Shown here: piece after piece, positions 60,650 to 64,000 of the stretch
Layout: each line of letters opens with the position of its first letter
Numbering within the stretch: the stretch's first letter is position 1
DNA from: DATCMH01 sp036563505
Lineage (GTDB): Bacteria > Pseudomonadota > Alphaproteobacteria > Rhizobiales > Beijerinckiaceae
NCBI GenBank assembly: GCA_036563505.1
Contig: DATCMH010000002.1
Coordinates: 1-64,000, forward strand
Direction: 5' to 3'
DNA: 64,000 nucleotides
Translations under genes and position numbers: made by a program
Notes under the pieces: model-generated
What the model was told of the DNA's origin: nothing
Seen by the model: the letters and a program-made list of their open reading frames with translations, nothing else
Databases searched by the model: none

Positions 60650-61654
60650 TCAGATCCGTTTCTGACCGTCCGCCTCGGTCTCCGGCGCGCTCGCCAGCAG
60701 CTCGCCCGCGACCTCGGAGAGGCGCGGCGGCGGCTCGCGCAGGAAGGGCAAGGGGCGGCACACGGCGACGGCGGCCAAGCCGAAGCGCGCCGTCATGAGC
60801 CCGTTCAGCACCCCTTCCCCCAGCTTCGCCGAGATGCGGGCCGCAAGACCCAAGCCCAAAGCCTGCTGCAAAAGGCTGTCCCCGACGGCCACGCCCCCCG
60901 TCACCGCGAGGTGGTTGACGGCCGCGCGGGCCAGCCGCCAGAAGCCGAGCGCTCCCGGCCGTCCACCGTAAATCGCGGCGACCCGTTTCAGGAGGCGGAC
61001 GGCCGCGAAGACCACGAAGGCGACGTCGACGATGGCCCGCGGGCTCACGGCGGTCACGACCGACACCTGCTTGGCCGCCTGGGCGATGGCGCGCTTGGCC
61101 TGCGCGTCGAGGTCGGCCAGAAGCTCGCGCTCGGCGATGGCGAGGCGGTCGTCGGCGTCGAGGATCTCGCCCGAGAGGGCGGCGAGGCGGGTACGCCCGG
61201 CGGAGGCGGAGGCGCGCGCGCCGTAGAGCGCGACGAGATCGGCGACCACCGCCTTCGCGGCCTCGTGGTCGCGCACCGCGGCGGCGTCGACGGCGCGCTG
61301 GCGCAGGGCCTCGATGCGCTGCTCGCGCCAGAGGCCGGCGAGTTCGCGGGTGACGAGCGCGAGGAACGCCACGAGGGCGAGCGCGACGAGGACGAGGGCG
61401 ACGATCCCGAGCCAGGGCGCGGCGGCGTAGAGTTCGAGGACGAGCTGCTCGACGGCGAGGCCGAGGCCGAGGACGAGCAGCCCGCCGAGGGCCGACAGGA
61501 GGATGCCGCCCCAGGGCAGGCCGCGCCGGCGGGGCATCGGCACCTCGACCCGGTCCGCCGCCTCGATGGCGTCGAAGGGCTCGTCCGCGAGTTCGACGCC
61601 GAGCCGGTCGGTCGGGCCCGGGTCAAGGCGAAAGGCGCGAGGGGTTTGCGGCAT
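60650..61654 (-). CDS. YcjF-family (TIGR01620, DUF697) membrane protein
   Basis: A 334-residue inner-membrane protein: two adjacent hydrophobic segments (about 46-70 and 75-100), a cytoplasmic helical domain, and a DUF697 domain toward the C-terminus (YGGRPGALGFWRLARAAVNHLAVTGGVAVGDSLLQQ). It lies 12 bp downstream of ycjX, the fixed partner. The pair is often stress-induced; the molecular role is not established. Confidence 0.9.
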   Translation of the reverse strand: MPQTPRAFRLDPGPTDRLGVELADEPFDAIEAADRVEVPMPRRRGLPWGGILLSALGGLLVLGLGLAVEQLVLELYAAAPWLGIVALVLVALALVAFLALVTRELAGLWREQRIEALRQRAVDAAAVRDHEAAKAVVADLVALYGARASASAGRTRLAALSGEILDADDRLAIAERELLADLDAQAKRAIAQAAKQVSVVTAVSPRAIVDVAFVVFAAVRLLKRVAAIYGGRPGALGFWRLARAAVNHLAVTGGVAVGDSLLQQALGLGLAARISAKLGEGVLNGLMTARFGLAAVAVCRPLPFLREPPPRLSEVAGELLASAPETEADGQKRI

Positions 61655-61666
61655 GGAGTTAAGTCT

Positions 61667-63115
61667 TCACGCGAGCTTGTCGCCAAGCAGAAATTCGAGC
61701 GCCCGGTCGAGGCGGATCTGCGGCAAGCTCCCGAGCCGCCCGGCCGCGTCCTGGCTGACCTGCGGCGGGCGGAAGCGCGGGAAGCGCAGCGAGCCCGGCG
61801 CCACCTCGCCCGCGAACACGGCTTCCGGCCGCTCCGGCAACTCGCCCGGGAAGATCGCGGCCTCGGTTTCGCCGTTGAAAACCTCGTCGCCGACCCGCTC
61901 ACCCGCCTCCGGGACGCCTGCCACGGCTCGCAGCGTCAGGCCGCCCTCGCGGACGGTGGTCTCCCGGGTCGCGCGCACGGCGGCGAGCGCCACGGTGCCG
62001 ACCCGGGCGCCCGCGGCCTCCGTGCGGCGCACGGCGCGGGCGACGAGGTGGCGCAGCAAGCGCTCCAGCCGGTCGTGACCGGTGTGGTGGATGTGATCCG
62101 CTTTCGTCGCCGCGAAGAGCACCCGGTCGGCGCGAGGCGAGAACAGGCTCGACAGGAAGCCGTTGCGCCCAGCGCGGAAGGTGAGGAGCACCCGGTCGAG
62201 GGCCTCCTCCAGCTCGGCCACAGCCTGCGGGCCGGCATCGACGGCGGCGAGCACGTCGACCAGCACGATCTGCCGGTCGATGCGCTGGAAGTGCTCGCGG
62301 AAGAAGGGGCGGACAACGTGCGTCTTGTAGGCCTCATAGCGCCGCTCCATGAGCGCGGCCAAGCTTTTGGCCGCGATCGCGGCTTCAGGCGGAAGGTCGA
62401 GGGGCGCGAAGGTCAACGCCGGCGAACCTTCGAGATCGCCCGGCATCAGGAAGCGCCCGGGCGGGGTCGTCGCCACCGCCTCAGGCCCGGCGCGCAGGGC
62501 AGCGAGGTAGGTCTTAAAGGCATCGCTCGCGCGGGCGATCACGAGCTCGTCGGCAGGTCCCGAGGAGTCGAGGCCGGCGAGATGGGCCCGCCAGGGCGCT
62601 GCGGCCGTGGTGCGGTGCGGGCGGCGGCTTTCGTCGAGCACCTGGCGCGACCAGGTCCGGTAATCGAGGTCGATCAGCGCCAGGTCGAGGAGCCACTCGC
62701 CCGGATAATCGACGATGTCGAGGGCGAGCCGCCCGGGGCCCGACCGCCAGCCCCGCACGCGCTCGACGTCGAGGTCGAGGCGCAGCTCCCCGATGCGAGT
62801 GGTCGAGCGCGGCCAGCGACGCGCCTCGAGGAGCGTCGCGAGGTGCTCCTCGAAGGGGAAGCGCGGCACGGCGTCGTCGGGCTGATGATCGAGGGTCGCC
62901 CGCCGCAAGCGCCCTTCCGCCGCGGCGCGGAAGGCCGGCAGCGGATTTCCCGTGAGAAGGTGGTGGACGAGGGCCGTCGTGAACACCGTCTTGCCCGAGC
63001 GGGCGAGCCCCGTCACGCCGAGCCGCAAGGTGGGCTGGACGAGCCGCTCGGATGCCTCGCGCAAGGCATCCGCCGCGGAGCCGGCGCGCTGGGCGATCTG
63101 GGTGAGGAACGACAC
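61667..63115 (-). CDS. YcjX-family P-loop GTP-binding protein (DUF463)
   Basis: A 482-residue dynamin-like or stress-associated GTPase. The Walker A motif is GLARSGKT (36-43) followed by the switch/Walker B-like DIVDYPGEWLLD and an ATKADHIHH motif for guanine recognition. Length and flanking ycjF gene are typical of the family. Members respond to envelope or phage-shock stress in Enterobacteria; this is family knowledge, not shown here. Confidence 0.92.
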   Translation of the reverse strand: MSFLTQIAQRAGSAADALREASERLVQPTLRLGVTGLARSGKTVFTTALVHHLLTGNPLPAFRAAAEGRLRRATLDHQPDDAVPRFPFEEHLATLLEARRWPRSTTRIGELRLDLDVERVRGWRSGPGRLALDIVDYPGEWLLDLALIDLDYRTWSRQVLDESRRPHRTTAAAPWRAHLAGLDSSGPADELVIARASDAFKTYLAALRAGPEAVATTPPGRFLMPGDLEGSPALTFAPLDLPPEAAIAAKSLAALMERRYEAYKTHVVRPFFREHFQRIDRQIVLVDVLAAVDAGPQAVAELEEALDRVLLTFRAGRNGFLSSLFSPRADRVLFAATKADHIHHTGHDRLERLLRHLVARAVRRTEAAGARVGTVALAAVRATRETTVREGGLTLRAVAGVPEAGERVGDEVFNGETEAAIFPGELPERPEAVFAGEVAPGSLRFPRFRPPQVSQDAAGRLGSLPQIRLDRALEFLLGDKLA

Positions 63116-63181
63116 GGGTCGACGCGGGGGCGGAAGGGGCAGGACGGCTCTAAGTGAGGCGGCGGTCTGCCCGGCGCAAGC

Positions 63182-64000
63182 TCAGCGGCCCTCGCCGGTC
63201 GTCGGATCGGGCGCCGGGGGCTCGGCTTGCGTCACCGGGCGGGCCCGCTCGATGGCCGCCGCGACGAGCTCGACCCGCGCCCGGAGCAGGCCAAGCTCGA
63301 CCCCAGACATGGCCAGCATCACGGGCATAAGGTTCGGCAACGGCTCCCCGTCCGGGCCGAAGAGCTGGAGGTCGTCGTTCGGGCCGCGCCCGACGGAGCG
63401 CGCGATCTGGCCGGCGTAGTTCTGGATGCGGCCTTCGTCCGCGCCGCAGACCGGCGCGGCGGGGATCGAGGGCAACCCGGGAGCCACGGCAGCGAGGCGA
63501 GGCGCCACCACGGAAGGCACCTGAACGGGCGCGGGCTTGCCGGGCGCGCGGGCAACGGCCGGGGTGGGCGGGCGCTTCCCAAGCACCGGAGCCCGGTCCG
63601 GCAGGGACGCCGCGATGGTGAGCGCGCCCGCGCCGGCCCCGGCCATGATCCCGGGGAGCTTGATCGCGGGTAGAGGGCGAAGCGGCACCGCCGAGATGCG
63701 GGCGGCGGGACGCGCCGCGGGCCGACGCACGGCCTGGGCGGCTGGCTTGCTGGTCTCAGCGGGCGGCTTGTTGACGTCAGTCACGGGCTTGGCGGACTGA
63801 ATCGGCCCTATCGCAACGGGACCGTTCGCGGCGACCCGCACCGGCGGGCGCGCCGCGCGGACGGGTCGTCCGCCGCGCCGGCTCGCGAGGTAGCGCGCCC
63901 GGGCGGTGAACTGGATGCCCTTCAACGCCAGCGGCAAGCCGCCGATCGCTCCGACCGGGCCCCCGCCCGACGCCGAGGCGGCGAAGGTGCGGCACTCGGC
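63182..64000 (-). CDS. Pro/Ala-rich protein, 5' part beyond the right edge
   Basis: The frame is open from the right edge (AECRTFAASASGGGPVG...) to the stop at 63182. A TTG at 63937 is the nearest start-like codon, but the continuous upstream sequence makes it more likely that the gene begins outside. The visible part has a basic Gly region, a long Pro/Ala/Val-rich linker (about residues 20-160) and a C-terminal helical segment with DEGRIQNYAGQIARS and LELGLLRARVELVAAA. No family recognised. It is 66 bp upstream of ycjX, same strand. Confidence 0.65.
   Translation of the reverse strand, partial: AECRTFAASASGGGPVGAIGGLPLALKGIQFTARARYLASRRGGRPVRAARPPVRVAANGPVAIGPIQSAKPVTDVNKPPAETSKPAAQAVRRPAARPAARISAVPLRPLPAIKLPGIMAGAGAGALTIAASLPDRAPVLGKRPPTPAVARAPGKPAPVQVPSVVAPRLAAVAPGLPSIPAAPVCGADEGRIQNYAGQIARSVGRGPNDDLQLFGPDGEPLPNLMPVMLAMSGVELGLLRARVELVAAAIERARPVTQAEPPAPDPTTGEGR

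Noticed and set aside
60521..63157. Very long plus-strand open frame (878 codons) opposite ycjF/ycjX
   Set aside because: It has His/Arg/Gly/Glu-rich noise composition and no motifs, while the minus strand carries YcjX and YcjF with clear family motifs. It is an antisense shadow in high-GC DNA.

Overview
The window is 64 kb of high-GC chromosome from an alphaproteobacterium, most likely of the order Hyphomicrobiales (Rhizobiales; a Microvirga-, Methylobacterium- or Bosea-like genus is a guess). Supporting signs are the DUF4164-zapA-6S RNA-formyltetrahydrofolate cyclo-ligase-YmdB order, ExoD, a YcjX/YcjF pair, a BKACE-family enzyme, a BioY transporter, and GC-rich palindromic intergenic repeats of the type common in these genomes. 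No phage, insertion sequence, CRISPR array or replication origin was seen.

Layout. 0-11 kb: a partial gene at the left edge, a secreted class A penicillin-binding protein, a cysteine-rich Sel1-repeat protein, a manganese catalase broken by a one-base frameshift with a divergent partner gene, a regulator-cydA-cydB operon for a cyanide-insensitive-type bd oxidase, an ExoD gene, and a four-carbon sugar-acid kinase gene followed by a 34-codon remnant of its usual decarboxylase partner. 12-30 kb: a large exopolysaccharide locus. It holds a WecG-type and two GT4 glycosyltransferases, a flippase, a parallel beta-helix protein, two BioF2/FemAB-like acyltransferases around a NodB deacetylase, a polymerase/ligase-like membrane protein with distinctly AT-richer sequence, a Wzz/GumC-type chain-length protein, and manC, gmd and fcl for GDP-mannose and GDP-L-fucose. 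The product is therefore probably a fucose-containing acidic or substituted polysaccharide, but no priming transferase or export channel lies in the window.

30-34 kb: a tightly overlapping four-gene cassette of vWA protein, Ser/Thr kinase with FHA domain, PPP-like phosphatase, and zinc-ribbon protein with a C-terminal membrane segment. This is the best candidate here for an undescribed signalling system. 34-39 kb: oxyR divergent from katG, then a luciferase-like flavin monooxygenase and DUF1810. oxyR lacks a standard start codon, so two hydrogen-peroxide-defence loci in this window carry single-base lesions. 39-43 kb: an HD-GYP response regulator, an extensin-like protein and an RTX-type secreted repeat protein.

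43-64 kb: mostly metabolism and housekeeping. There is a GntR regulator with hydroxyproline-degradation genes (a deaminase of the DHDPS family and 4-hydroxyproline epimerase), the zapA/6S region, a flavin reductase and BKACE enzyme, tRNA-Gln and tRNA-Pro, BioY, an MBL hydrolase, a DUF1499 membrane protein and a block of palindromic repeats. These are followed by an acyl-CoA ligase divergent from a MarR regulator with a perfect operator-like palindrome, a patatin, a HAD phosphatase, an amidase, a YkgJ-type cysteine-cluster protein, and YcjF/YcjX. A Pro/Ala-rich protein runs off the right edge.
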